The notes under the pieces were generated by a model. The model was given only the letters and a program-made list of their open reading frames with translations. It searched no databases and was not told the origin of the DNA. A DNA stretch of 64,000 nt from a bacterium (GTDB taxonomy: Bacteria; Desulfobacterota; JAPLJL01), in contig JAQTNV010000004.1 of NCBI GenBank assembly GCA_028713675.1, positions 45,634-109,633 of the forward strand, written 5' to 3'. The position numbers and the translations under genes were made by a program. Below, in pieces: positions 9,383 through 16,491 of this stretch (the stretch's first letter is position 1; the number at the start of each line of letters is the position of its first letter).

Positions 9383-10858
9383 TTAAAGCTCCATCCGGAA
9401 TGAAACCCCGCCGCTTAAAATCGAGCCGCCGATCTCGTAGTCCGGATAACCGGGGTTACCCGGGTCGGATTTGACCGTTTTCCGGTTTTGAAAAATATGT
9501 TCCTGCAGATGCAAGTCGAGGCTGACCGGGCGGGGAAAAATACCGAATGGATCCTGGTACGAGACCCCCATCCCGAAGGTGAGAAGATGGCGGCTGGAAT
9601 CAAGGAAATTCGTTTCCCGGGAGCTTTGATCGTAAACGGGGGTGGGGATGAAGGAATATCCCCCGCGGATCCGCAGGTCTTTTCTCACGGACCATTCCGC
9701 GCTTAAAGCGGGAACCAGGGTATCGTGAAAATCCGGATCGGGATTCCGGGGCAGGTTCTTTTGAATTTCCTCCAGGGGGAGGGGGATGCCCTGGGTTTCT
9801 TCGATCTGCATTTCTCCGGAAGGGCTGGGGAACCGGGACCAGGCGACCCAGGTCAGGTCCAGGGCGGTTTTCAGGGAAGGAAGGGCCTGAAAACTCGCCC
9901 CCAGGGCCAGCTGGCGGGGGGTGTAATCCATATGGGCTTTCAGGGGTATTTTCAGCCGCTCATCAATGCCCAGCAAGGTAATGACGGTATCGACGGGGAT
10001 ATCCAGGAGGGTGTCGACCTCGTCGCGGAAGGCCAGGCCGATTTTCCATCTCGGATGGAGCTCCAGAAGCAGGCCGGCGGTGGGAGAGATATGATATTTC
10101 CAATTGAAGTTCAGGTAAGCTTCCGGAGGATTCCCACCCCCGGAGTAATTGTTGGCGTCCATCTTGATATACATCTTCCCCGGTGAATTGGGGATAAGGT
10201 GGACCCCGATCCCCAGGGAGAGGAATCGGATCGGCCTGACCGCGATGCCGAGGTTGATGGCGGTGCGGTAGATCCGCTGATCGACCTGGATAAATTGGGG
10301 ATAATTCGTTTTGGGGGCATAGCCGCTGACGAAATATGTGCGGTTCAGATCACCGGTAAGAAACAGTCCCAGCCCGAAACTGACCCGGTTTTTGAGTTTG
10401 CCGGAAAAGGGAAGAACCAAGCCGATCGGAAAGCCGGTCAGGTTTTTCACCGGCGAGATTTTATTTTTTACTTCCGGGGTGGTTTCGACTGACAGGGAAG
10501 GATTGGAATAAATGAATCCGAACCCGAAGGCCGGGTATTCCGCGAGTATTAAAGCGGCGGGGTTGTAATAAACCCCGGAATAATCATCCGCGAAAGCCGT
10601 GCCGGTATTGGCCATGGCGGCGTGGCGGGAGGTGAAACCATATACGTCCAGAGGGCTGGCCCAGACCGGGGGGCAGGAGAAAATCAATCCCGCGGCCCAG
10701 CCGAGCAGCAGGGAAAGGATAAAAATCGGCCTGGTCGGGTGCCGATGAACCCCGGCCGAATTTCGGAAGATAATGGTGTTTTCCAAAATTCTCACTGAAG
10801 TGCTGAAAAATTTAAAGATGTCCAGTATTGTATCTAAAAAAGAACCGAGTTCAAGCAT
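9383..10858 (-). CDS. OmpP1/FadL family outer membrane transport protein (copy 3)
   Basis: First gene of the FadL operon. The FadL signature is clear (DVYGFTSRHAAMANTGTAFA, then SGVYYNPAAL), and the carboxyl end SFRMEL is barrel-like though it lacks the usual terminal Phe. The start is uncertain. The open frame reaches 11005; the ATG at 10858 is the nearest methionine and gives a 45-residue extension before the signal peptide core FILSLLLGWAAGLIF and cleavage near VWA. GTG (about 10795) or TTG starts closer to the core are possible. The promoter region is shared with the divergent cobO. The role is outer-membrane passage of hydrophobic molecules by family. Confidence 0.85.
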   Translation of the reverse strand: MLELGSFLDTILDIFKFFSTSVRILENTIIFRNSAGVHRHPTRPIFILSLLLGWAAGLIFSCPPVWASPLDVYGFTSRHAAMANTGTAFADDYSGVYYNPAALILAEYPAFGFGFIYSNPSLSVETTPEVKNKISPVKNLTGFPIGLVLPFSGKLKNRVSFGLGLFLTGDLNRTYFVSGYAPKTNYPQFIQVDQRIYRTAINLGIAVRPIRFLSLGIGVHLIPNSPGKMYIKMDANNYSGGGNPPEAYLNFNWKYHISPTAGLLLELHPRWKIGLAFRDEVDTLLDIPVDTVITLLGIDERLKIPLKAHMDYTPRQLALGASFQALPSLKTALDLTWVAWSRFPSPSGEMQIEETQGIPLPLEEIQKNLPRNPDPDFHDTLVPALSAEWSVRKDLRIRGGYSFIPTPVYDQSSRETNFLDSSRHLLTFGMGVSYQDPFGIFPRPVSLDLHLQEHIFQNRKTVKSDPGNPGYPDYEIGGSILSGGVSFRMEL

Positions 10859-10954
10859 TTTTTTTCCGCTTGGATTTGGGGCGACATTTTCATCCTGAAG
10901 AAGAAAGGCCGAAAAGTTGAGGCCGGGGTGTTTAATGTCAAACCGGGGTTCTGC

Positions 10955-10960
10955 TATAAT
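10955..10960 (+). promoter_or_regulatory. extended -10 promoter element for cobO
   Basis: TGCTATAAT contains a perfect TATAAT preceded by the TG of an extended -10 box. The -35 region (TTAATG at 10932-10937, 17-base spacer) is weak, as is common with extended -10 promoters. Transcription would begin near 10967, just before cobO. Confidence 0.6.
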
Positions 10961-10993
10961 GATTGGCACTTTGGGTTGGGAATGGGACACGAA

Positions 10994-11533
10994 ATGAAAA
11001 ATCATGGTTTAGAAAAAGGCTTTATCCAGGTTTATACCGGGGACGGGAAGGGAAAAACTACCGCGGCTCTGGGCCTGGCCCTGCGCGCGATCGGGCACGG
11101 TTTCAAAGTGAACATTATTCATTTCATGAAAGGAAATATTGAATACGGGGAATTAAAAGCGGCCAAGTGCCTCGAGCCGAATTTGATTATCCGCCAGATG
11201 GGGAGGGAGACTTTTGTCAGCCGGGACAATCCCGACCAGGAGGATATCAAGCTGGCGCAGCAGGCCCTGGACCTGGCCGGAGAGGCGGTGGCCGGCGGCG
11301 AGTACGATCTGGTGGTCCTGGATGAAATCAACTGCGCTTTGGATTTCGGCTTGATCCCGCTGGAGCAAGTCCTTAAAATTCTCCGGACCAAGCCGGAGCG
11401 GGTCGAATTGGTTCTGACCGGCAGGGGGGCTCCTCCGGAGATAATCCAGGCGGCCGACCTGGTTACCGAGATGAAGGAGATCAAGCATTATTACCGCCGG
11501 GGAATAAAATCCCGGAAGGGGATTGAAATTTAG
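10994..11533 (+). CDS. cobO: corrinoid adenosyltransferase (CobO/BtuR type)
   Basis: Transfers the adenosyl group of ATP to cob(I)alamin to make adenosylcobalamin. The product is 179 residues with the P-loop GDGKGKTTAALGLALRA at residues 16-32 and the conserved VLDEINCALDFGLI, both standard in the CobO/CobA family; length is normal. I use the ATG at 10994 (GGGA upstream), giving MKNHGLEKGFIQVYTG; an ATG at 10982 would add four residues. It heads a cluster with a B12-dependent mutase subunit and MeaB, so it probably supplies the cofactor to that mutase. No cobalamin riboswitch is visible between its promoter and start. Confidence 0.9.
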   Translation: MKNHGLEKGFIQVYTGDGKGKTTAALGLALRAIGHGFKVNIIHFMKGNIEYGELKAAKCLEPNLIIRQMGRETFVSRDNPDQEDIKLAQQALDLAGEAVAGGEYDLVVLDEINCALDFGLIPLEQVLKILRTKPERVELVLTGRGAPPEIIQAADLVTEMKEIKHYYRRGIKSRKGIEI

Positions 11534-11534
11534 G

Positions 11535-11608
11535 TGAGTTAGTGAGTTAGTAAGTTGGTAAGTTATCAACAATAAAACCAACACACAAACTCACCAACAT
11601 ACCAACTT
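11535..11608. repeat. octamer arrays, two inverted blocks
   Basis: Immediately after the cobO stop come GTGAGTTA, GTGAGTTA, GTAAGTTG, GTAAGTTA. After a short gap the same theme runs in reverse complement (ACCAACAC, ACAAACTC, ACCAACAT, ACCAACTT). The blocks could pair as a long imperfect hairpin between cobO and the mutase gene. The period here is 8, not 7. Confidence 0.8.
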
Positions 11609-11631
11609 GCACGGTAAGGAGGGAGGAAAAA

Positions 11632-12036
11632 ATGGCAGAGAGAAAGATCCGAATTCTGATGGCCAAACCGGGACTGGACGGACACGATCGCGGCGTGAAG
11701 GTGGTGGCCCGGGCCCTCCGGGACGCCGGATTCGAGGTGATTTACACCGGCCTCCACCAGACCCCCGAAATGATCGCCAACACGGCGGTTCAGGAAGGGG
11801 TGGACGCGGTGGGACTTTCCGTTCTCTCGGGCGCGCATAACACCCTTTTCCCGGCGGTGATCGAAGCCCTGAGAAAGAAAGGCGCGAATTCCGTGATGGT
11901 TTTCGGGGGCGGGATCATCCCGGAGGAAGACATGGTCTTCCTGAAGGACAAAGGGGTCAAGGCGGTCTTTACTCCCGGAACCTCCACGGAAGAGATTATT
12001 TCCTTCGTCCGGACCAGCGTAAAGTCGATTCATTGA
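11632..12036 (+). CDS. B12-binding (small/C-terminal) subunit of an acyl-CoA mutase, methylmalonyl-CoA mutase type
   Basis: A stand-alone cobalamin-binding domain of 134 residues. The base-off/His-on motif DxHxxG is present as D16-G-H18-D-R-G21 in [18 protein letters not shown], followed by the Ser/Gly loops [14 protein letters not shown] and [10 protein letters not shown] of this fold. It works with a separate catalytic subunit to rearrange the carbon skeleton of methylmalonyl-CoA or a relative (isobutyryl-CoA or 2-hydroxyisobutyryl-CoA mutases use the same small subunit). No large subunit is in this window. Start ATG at 11632 follows GGAGGGAGGAAAAA. The meaB gene follows 56 bases on. Confidence 0.88.
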   Translation: MAERKIRILMAKPGLDGHDRGVKVVARALRDAGFEVIYTGLHQTPEMIANTAVQEGVDAVGLSVLSGAHNTLFPAVIEALRKKGANSVMVFGGGIIPEEDMVFLKDKGVKAVFTPGTSTEEIISFVRTSVKSIH

Positions 12037-12092
12037 TTGCGCCGGGGAATTTTTTCCGAAGTTAGATAAGGGCCCGGGAAGTAATTTCTGCG

Positions 12093-13046
12093 ATGTCGGA
12101 TTTGGCCGAAAAGGTTCTGCGCGGGGAGGTCCTGCCCACAGCCCGTCTGATCCGGGATTTGGATGACGGGATCGACGGGGCCATCTCCGAATTGAAAATC
12201 CTCTATCCCCATACCGGAAAAGCGGAGATCATCGGGATAACCGGGGCCCCGGGGGCGGGCAAAAGCACCCTGGTCAACCGGTTGATCGAAAATTTCCGCT
12301 CCCGGGGAAAAAAGGTGGGGGTGATCGCGGTGGACCCGACCAGTCCCTTCAGCGGGGGAGCGGTCCTGGGAGACCGGATCCGGATGCAGAACCATTTCAA
12401 CGATCCCGGGGTATTCATCCGGAGCGTGGCGACCCGCGGTCATCTCGGCGGCCTTTCCAGCTCCGCTTATGAAATCATCAAGGTCCTGGACGCCTTCGGC
12501 TCGGATGTGATCCTGGTGGAAACCGTCGGGGTGGGGCAGGATGAAGTCGAGATCGCGGGGGCGGCTCACACCACGGTGGTGGTCTTGACCCCGGGAATGG
12601 GCGATGAAATCCAGAACCTGAAGGCCGGAATCCTGGAAATCGCGGACGTCCTGGTGGTAAACAAGGCGGATCGGGAAGGAGCCCAGGTAACGGTCCAGGG
12701 CCTCCGGAGACTTCTGGAGATGGGCGGGTTCGACCGCAAAGGCTGGAAACCGCCCATCTGCCTGACCGTGGGCACAGAGGGAACCGGTATTGCCGACCTG
12801 GTCCAGGCGGTGGATCAGCATCGGGAATTCTGGAACCGGCAGAAAGCCCAGCCCGGGTTCGAAAACAAGCGGCGGGAAGAGGACTTTTTAAGGATCCTGC
12901 AGGGCCAGGCCATCAGCAAACTGATCGTCAACCTCCGCCGCAGCGGTTCACTGGACGAGATCGTTTCCAGGCTGGTGCGAGGCGAAAGCGATCCCTACAG
13001 CGAGTCGGAAAAGGTTTTGAAACTGGGCGATTACCGGCCTACGTAG
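12093..13046 (+). CDS. meaB: methylmalonyl-CoA mutase-associated GTPase MeaB (ArgK family)
   Basis: A G3E-type GTPase of 317 residues, the usual MeaB length. It has the Walker A loop GAPGAGKSTLVNRL (from residue 51), VAVDPTSPFSGGAVLGDRIRM, ETVGVGQDE and the guanine-specificity NKAD. MeaB gates delivery of adenosylcobalamin to its mutase and protects or reactivates the holoenzyme. Start ATG at 12093 has GGGAAG about 11 bases upstream. It is the third gene of cobO - mutase small subunit - meaB, so the cluster makes, loads and guards the cofactor of one acyl-CoA mutase. Confidence 0.93.
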   Translation: MSDLAEKVLRGEVLPTARLIRDLDDGIDGAISELKILYPHTGKAEIIGITGAPGAGKSTLVNRLIENFRSRGKKVGVIAVDPTSPFSGGAVLGDRIRMQNHFNDPGVFIRSVATRGHLGGLSSSAYEIIKVLDAFGSDVILVETVGVGQDEVEIAGAAHTTVVVLTPGMGDEIQNLKAGILEIADVLVVNKADREGAQVTVQGLRRLLEMGGFDRKGWKPPICLTVGTEGTGIADLVQAVDQHREFWNRQKAQPGFENKRREEDFLRILQGQAISKLIVNLRRSGSLDEIVSRLVRGESDPYSESEKVLKLGDYRPT

Positions 13047-13252
13047 AAAACTCAGAGTTTTACCCGTCAATGGATGTTCTTGGGCGGGTAACCTTCCGAA
13101 GCATCCAACATCGCCAATCCATCCTAAGCCAGAGGTTTTCGACTGCGCAAAGTCTTCGTTTGACAGGCAGAAGGACAGGAGCTACTTCGGATAAGTCTGC
13201 GCAGAAGGGTTAACTTCGGCGGGTTCCGCCCGCCCCGAACGCACCGTTCTGT

Positions 13253-13286
13253 GGGCCGATGAGGGCATCGGCCCCTACAATTTTTT
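13253..13286 (+). terminator. hairpin with T tract downstream of meaB (candidate)
   Basis: The perfect stem GGGCCGATG / CATCGGCCC with loop AGGG is followed after six bases by six T residues. The gap to the T tract is longer than ideal. The region 13047-13252 before it shows no gene; the hairpin with CCCCTAC resembles half of the GTAGGGG repeat element. Confidence 0.4.
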
Positions 13287-13317
13287 CGTGATGCCTCGCC
13301 CGCAAGGGCGGTGTTAT

Positions 13318-14166
13318 TTACTCCGCTAAAATCTTTTCAATGTTTTCCGCGATTTCCTGCGGGGTCCATTCCCCGGTTTCCTTGTTGACGCCGGCGGTGG
13401 TTTTCATCATGAAGGCATTGAGCATCCGGCCCTGGACCCCGATGATTTTCCCGTTGATTTCCTGGGCCAGATCAGAGGCCAGATAAATGACCATGGGGGA
13501 AATGAATTTCGGCTCGAGCAGCTCCTTGACCCCTTCCGCCGTGGCCCAGTCCAGGTCTTCGGTCAGCCGGGTAACCGCGAGGGGGGAGATGGCGTTGACG
13601 GTGATCCCATACTTGAGCAGTTCCATCGACGCCACGCGGGTGAACCCGTAGATCCCGGCCTTGGCGGAACCGTAATTGGCCTGCCCGAAGTTTCCGATCA
13701 GCCCGGCCACGGAGGTGGTGTTTATGATCCGGCCCCCCGTGCCCTGTTCCCTCATCACGTTGGCCGCAGCACGGGTACAGGCGAAGGTGCCCCGAAGATG
13801 AACCGCGATCACCGAGTCCCAGAGCTCATCTTCCATTTTCAGCAGGGTTTTGTCCCGGAGAATCCCGGCGTTGTTGACCAGGATATCCAGGCGGCCGAAG
13901 GCCTTGACCGCGGTCTTGATGATGGCCTCCGCGCCCGCGGTGGTGGAAACCGAGTCGAAATTGGCGACGGCCTGTCCGCCCAGGGCCTTGATTTCCTGAG
14001 CCACCTTTTCGGCGGCCATGGCGCTGGCTCCGGATCCGGTCCGATCACCCCCGACATCATTGATCACGACCTTGGCACCTTCCTTGACGAAAGCCAACGC
14101 ATGCTCACGGCCGATTCCTCTTCCCGAACCGGTGATAACCGCCACCTTTCCATCCAAAAGGCCCAT
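13318..14166 (-). CDS. short-chain dehydrogenase/reductase, MFE-2 (hydroxyacyl-CoA dehydrogenase)-like
   Basis: A classical SDR of 282 residues. The NAD(P)-binding TGSGRGIG is at residues 12-19, the structural NNAG at 98-101, and the catalytic Ser152, Tyr165 and Lys169 are in place (ANYGSAK). The opening LLDGKVAVITGSGRGIGREH and NDVGGDRTGSG resemble the hydroxyacyl-CoA dehydrogenase part of peroxisomal multifunctional enzyme 2 and related bacterial enzymes acting on acyl-CoA or steroid-like substrates. The ATG at 14166 follows AAGGAGGTGGGT; the overlapping GTG two codons earlier is part of the ribosome site. It is a single-gene unit with its own promoter and a candidate operator. Confidence 0.88.
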   Translation of the reverse strand: MGLLDGKVAVITGSGRGIGREHALAFVKEGAKVVINDVGGDRTGSGASAMAAEKVAQEIKALGGQAVANFDSVSTTAGAEAIIKTAVKAFGRLDILVNNAGILRDKTLLKMEDELWDSVIAVHLRGTFACTRAAANVMREQGTGGRIINTTSVAGLIGNFGQANYGSAKAGIYGFTRVASMELLKYGITVNAISPLAVTRLTEDLDWATAEGVKELLEPKFISPMVIYLASDLAQEINGKIIGVQGRMLNAFMMKTTAGVNKETGEWTPQEIAENIEKILAE

Positions 14167-14207
14167 ACCCACCTCCTTGTTTTTTTACCGAATAAAATTG
14201 TAGAAAC

Positions 14208-14236
14208 AAATTACTGTTACAATCCGGGATTGTCAA
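14208..14236 (-). promoter_or_regulatory. promoter of the SDR gene with embedded palindromic operator
   Basis: On the minus strand TTGACA (14236-14231), a 17-base spacer and TAATTT (14213-14208) form a good sigma-70 promoter about 40 bases before the start. The spacer holds a perfect odd palindrome, ACAATCC-G-GGATTGT at 14219-14233, overlapping the -35 box, as expected for a repressor site. The regulator is not identifiable here. Confidence 0.6.
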
Positions 14237-14335
14237 TGTAAAAAAATTGCTAAAGCTTTCTCTTGCATTCGGGAAAAAATCGGATCATATTTATTCTCTC
14301 AACTAAATCATCCGGATCTGAAAGGAGGTCGGGGA

Positions 14336-14728
14336 ATGGCTATTGGTGGATTGAAAAAGCAGAGGGTGGCCCGGTTGGAAAAGGTACTGAACCAGTTGGT
14401 GAATCTGGTAGAGGGACAGGTAGACCGGACCATTCAATCCTTGAAACTGCCGGAGAGGAAAGAAATCGTTTACCTGCAGGAAAGGTTGAATCAGCTGGAA
14501 GGGCGTCTTTCCCAGTACCCGGCCGCAAAGCGCGCCATCACGAAAGGCCGGGAGGTAGCCACCAAAGTCAAAGCCCGGTATGACGAGAGCCGACAGAGCC
14601 TGCGGAAATCGGAGAAGCCGGACGGGGAGACCTGCAGAATCCAGGGCTGTTCCAAGCCCATCAAGGCCAGGGGCTTGTGTGGAACCCATTACCAGGCGGC
14701 GAGAAGGAAGGGACAATTCGCGGCATAA
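14336..14728 (+). CDS. small coiled-coil protein with C-terminal CCCH zinc-binding motif
   Basis: I do not recognise a named family. The product is 130 residues, very basic. Residues 1-80 are predicted helical with heptad-like leucines (LEKVLNQLVNL, YLQERLNQLEGRL). Residues 100-125 contain C-x4-C-x9-C-x2-H in the context CSKPIKARGLCGTHYQAARR. That context is reminiscent of the small zinc element found at the ends of some phage HNH-type proteins (GC...ARGLC..HY.R), but no HNH core is present. Start ATG at 14336 follows AAAGGAGG. It has its own terminator and stands alone between divergent metabolic genes. A nucleic-acid-binding or granule-associated role is possible but unproven. Confidence 0.7.
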   Translation: MAIGGLKKQRVARLEKVLNQLVNLVEGQVDRTIQSLKLPERKEIVYLQERLNQLEGRLSQYPAAKRAITKGREVATKVKARYDESRQSLRKSEKPDGETCRIQGCSKPIKARGLCGTHYQAARRKGQFAA

Positions 14729-14767
14729 TTATTTCCGCGGTAACGATACATCTGGAAAATTAAAAAC

Positions 14768-14805
14768 GGCCGGGAGGTGAGGTAATCGTCTTCCCGGCCT
14801 TTTTA
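14768..14805 (+). terminator. intrinsic terminator of the coiled-coil/zinc gene
   Basis: Stem GGCCGGGA / TCCCGGCC with a 16-base loop, followed by TTTTTATTT and preceded by AAAAA, so it may work in both directions. Confidence 0.8.
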
Positions 14806-14874
14806 TTTGCCTGGTTGTCGTTGCCCGATTCATCGGGCGAAATACATAGTGCCAGGCGTTAAGATATAAAAGTA

Positions 14875-14905
14875 AAAGGGGAGCGGTTCATTTCCGCTCC
14901 CCTTT
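14875..14905 (-). terminator. intrinsic terminator of the ADH-ALDH unit
   Basis: A twelve-base-pair stem AAAGGGGAGCGG / CCGCTCCCCTTT with a 7-base loop, lying 26 bases after the aldehyde dehydrogenase stop. On the minus strand the T-rich side TTTTACTTTTAT follows. Confidence 0.75.
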
Positions 14906-14931
14906 AATTTGTTTTAATCCGGGTCCAGGAT

Positions 14932-16431
14932 TTATTTTTCCGGGAACAGAACGTTGTACCAGACTTTCTTTTTCCGTTTCCGCACCAGATCGATGTGAAT
15001 GTGCTTCGGCTCGGTGTATTCATTGAGCCCGTATAAACCCATTTCCCGCCCGATTCCGCTCTGCTTGAAACCCCCGAAGGGAGCGTTGTAGTTTAAAAGA
15101 TGATGATCATTGATCCAGATGGTCCCCGCGCGGATTTTTTTGGCGATCTCGATGGCCCGGGGGACATTGGCGGACCAGACCGCCCCGGCCAGCCCGTAGA
15201 CCACGTCGTTGGCGATCCGGACGGCTTCCTTCTCATCGCGATAGTGGATGACAGAAAGCACCGGCCCGAAGATTTCTTCCTGGGCGATTTTCATCGAATT
15301 TTTCACCTCGGTGAAAATCGTGGGCTCAAAATAATTTCCCTTGGCGTATTCCTCGCCGGCGGGGCGCTTGCCGCCCAGGACCAGGCGGGCGCCTTCCGCG
15401 AGACCGGACTGGACATATTCTTCCACCTTTTTCACCTGGAACCCGGAAACCAGCGGTCCCATGCCCGAGCGCTGATCGAGAGGATCGCCCACCCGGATCT
15501 GCCGGGCCCGGGCGATTAATTTTTCCACGAACTGATCGTGCAGATTATCGGGGAGGAGCAGACGGGTTCCGGCAATGCAGATCTGCCCCTGGTGGTAAAA
15601 AACCCCGAAGAGGATTCCATCGATGGCTTCCTCGATTTCGGCGTCGTCTAGGACGATCACGGGGGATTTGCCCCCCAGTTCCAGGGTCACCTTCTTGACG
15701 GTCCCGGCGGCCTTGGCCATCAGCATTTTCCCGATCTCGGTCGACCCGGTAAAAGCGATCTTGTCCACCCGGGGATCGGTGGCCAGATCCTCGGCCACGC
15801 TCCCGGGGCAGGGGATGACATTGACCACCCCGGGAGGGATCCCGGCCTCATCGATGATCTGGGACAGTTTCAAGGCGGAAAGCGGGGTTTCGGAGGAGGG
15901 CTTCAGAACCACGGTATTTCCCATCGCGATGGCCGGTGCGATTTTCCAGACGGCCATCAGGAAGGGGAAATTCCAGGGAATGATCTGTCCGCAGACCCCG
16001 ACCGGCTCCCGGAGCACGAAATTGGAACTGATGTATAAACTTCCCTCGGAGGGCAGGGGCTCGTAAGGCGAGCGATCGGCGAGCTTGGCGTAAAAACGGA
16101 AGGTGTGAGCCCCCAGGCTGACATCGGCCAGGGCCTTGCGGATCACCGCACCCGCGTCCCGGGCTTCGACCTCGGCGATTTCCTGGGCCCGTTCCTGGAT
16201 TTTCTGGGCGATTTTCAGCAAAAATTCAGACCGGCGGGCGGCTTTCATTCCCGGCCATTCTCCCTGGTCGAAGGCGGCCCGGGCGGCGGTAATCGCGTCG
16301 TTCAGGTCGGCGTGATCAGCCAGGGGCAGGCGGGCGATCTGCTCACCGGTGCTGGGGCTGGTGGAAAAATAAGTCTTTCCGGATTTCGCTTCCTGCCATT
16401 TTCCGTTTATATAAAGCTTATATTCTTCCAT
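14932..16431 (-). CDS. NAD(P)-dependent aldehyde dehydrogenase
   Basis: Oxidises an aldehyde to the carboxylic acid. The 499-residue protein has all family landmarks: Asn154 in PWNFPF, the base Glu251 in ELGGKSP, catalytic Cys285 in GQICIAGTR and the FGGFKQSGIGRE end motif. It belongs to the class 1/2 (betaine/retinal-type) group rather than the CoA-acylating enzymes. ATG at 16431 has AAAGGAG upstream. It follows the iron alcohol dehydrogenase by 60 bases on the same strand, so alcohol to aldehyde to acid is the likely joint pathway. A geranial- or other alkenal-oxidising role is an inference from the Ldi-like neighbour. Confidence 0.93.
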   Translation of the reverse strand: MEEYKLYINGKWQEAKSGKTYFSTSPSTGEQIARLPLADHADLNDAITAARAAFDQGEWPGMKAARRSEFLLKIAQKIQERAQEIAEVEARDAGAVIRKALADVSLGAHTFRFYAKLADRSPYEPLPSEGSLYISSNFVLREPVGVCGQIIPWNFPFLMAVWKIAPAIAMGNTVVLKPSSETPLSALKLSQIIDEAGIPPGVVNVIPCPGSVAEDLATDPRVDKIAFTGSTEIGKMLMAKAAGTVKKVTLELGGKSPVIVLDDAEIEEAIDGILFGVFYHQGQICIAGTRLLLPDNLHDQFVEKLIARARQIRVGDPLDQRSGMGPLVSGFQVKKVEEYVQSGLAEGARLVLGGKRPAGEEYAKGNYFEPTIFTEVKNSMKIAQEEIFGPVLSVIHYRDEKEAVRIANDVVYGLAGAVWSANVPRAIEIAKKIRAGTIWINDHHLLNYNAPFGGFKQSGIGREMGLYGLNEYTEPKHIHIDLVRKRKKKVWYNVLFPEK

Positions 16432-16447
16432 TCTTTTCTCCTTTCAC

Positions 16448-16479
16448 AACTTGCCAGCTAACCAACTTACCAACTCACG
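16448..16479. repeat. octamer array between the alcohol and aldehyde dehydrogenase genes
   Basis: Units AACTTGCC, AGCTAACC, AACTTACC, AACTCACG, related to the octamers after cobO (reverse complement GGTAAGTT). Confidence 0.7.
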
Positions 16480-16491
16480 TTTTCTCTGGTG

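Noticed and set aside
10859-10993. Cobalamin riboswitch upstream of cobO
   Set aside because: The space between promoter and start is about 30 bases, too short for the aptamer, and no B12-box sequence was seen.
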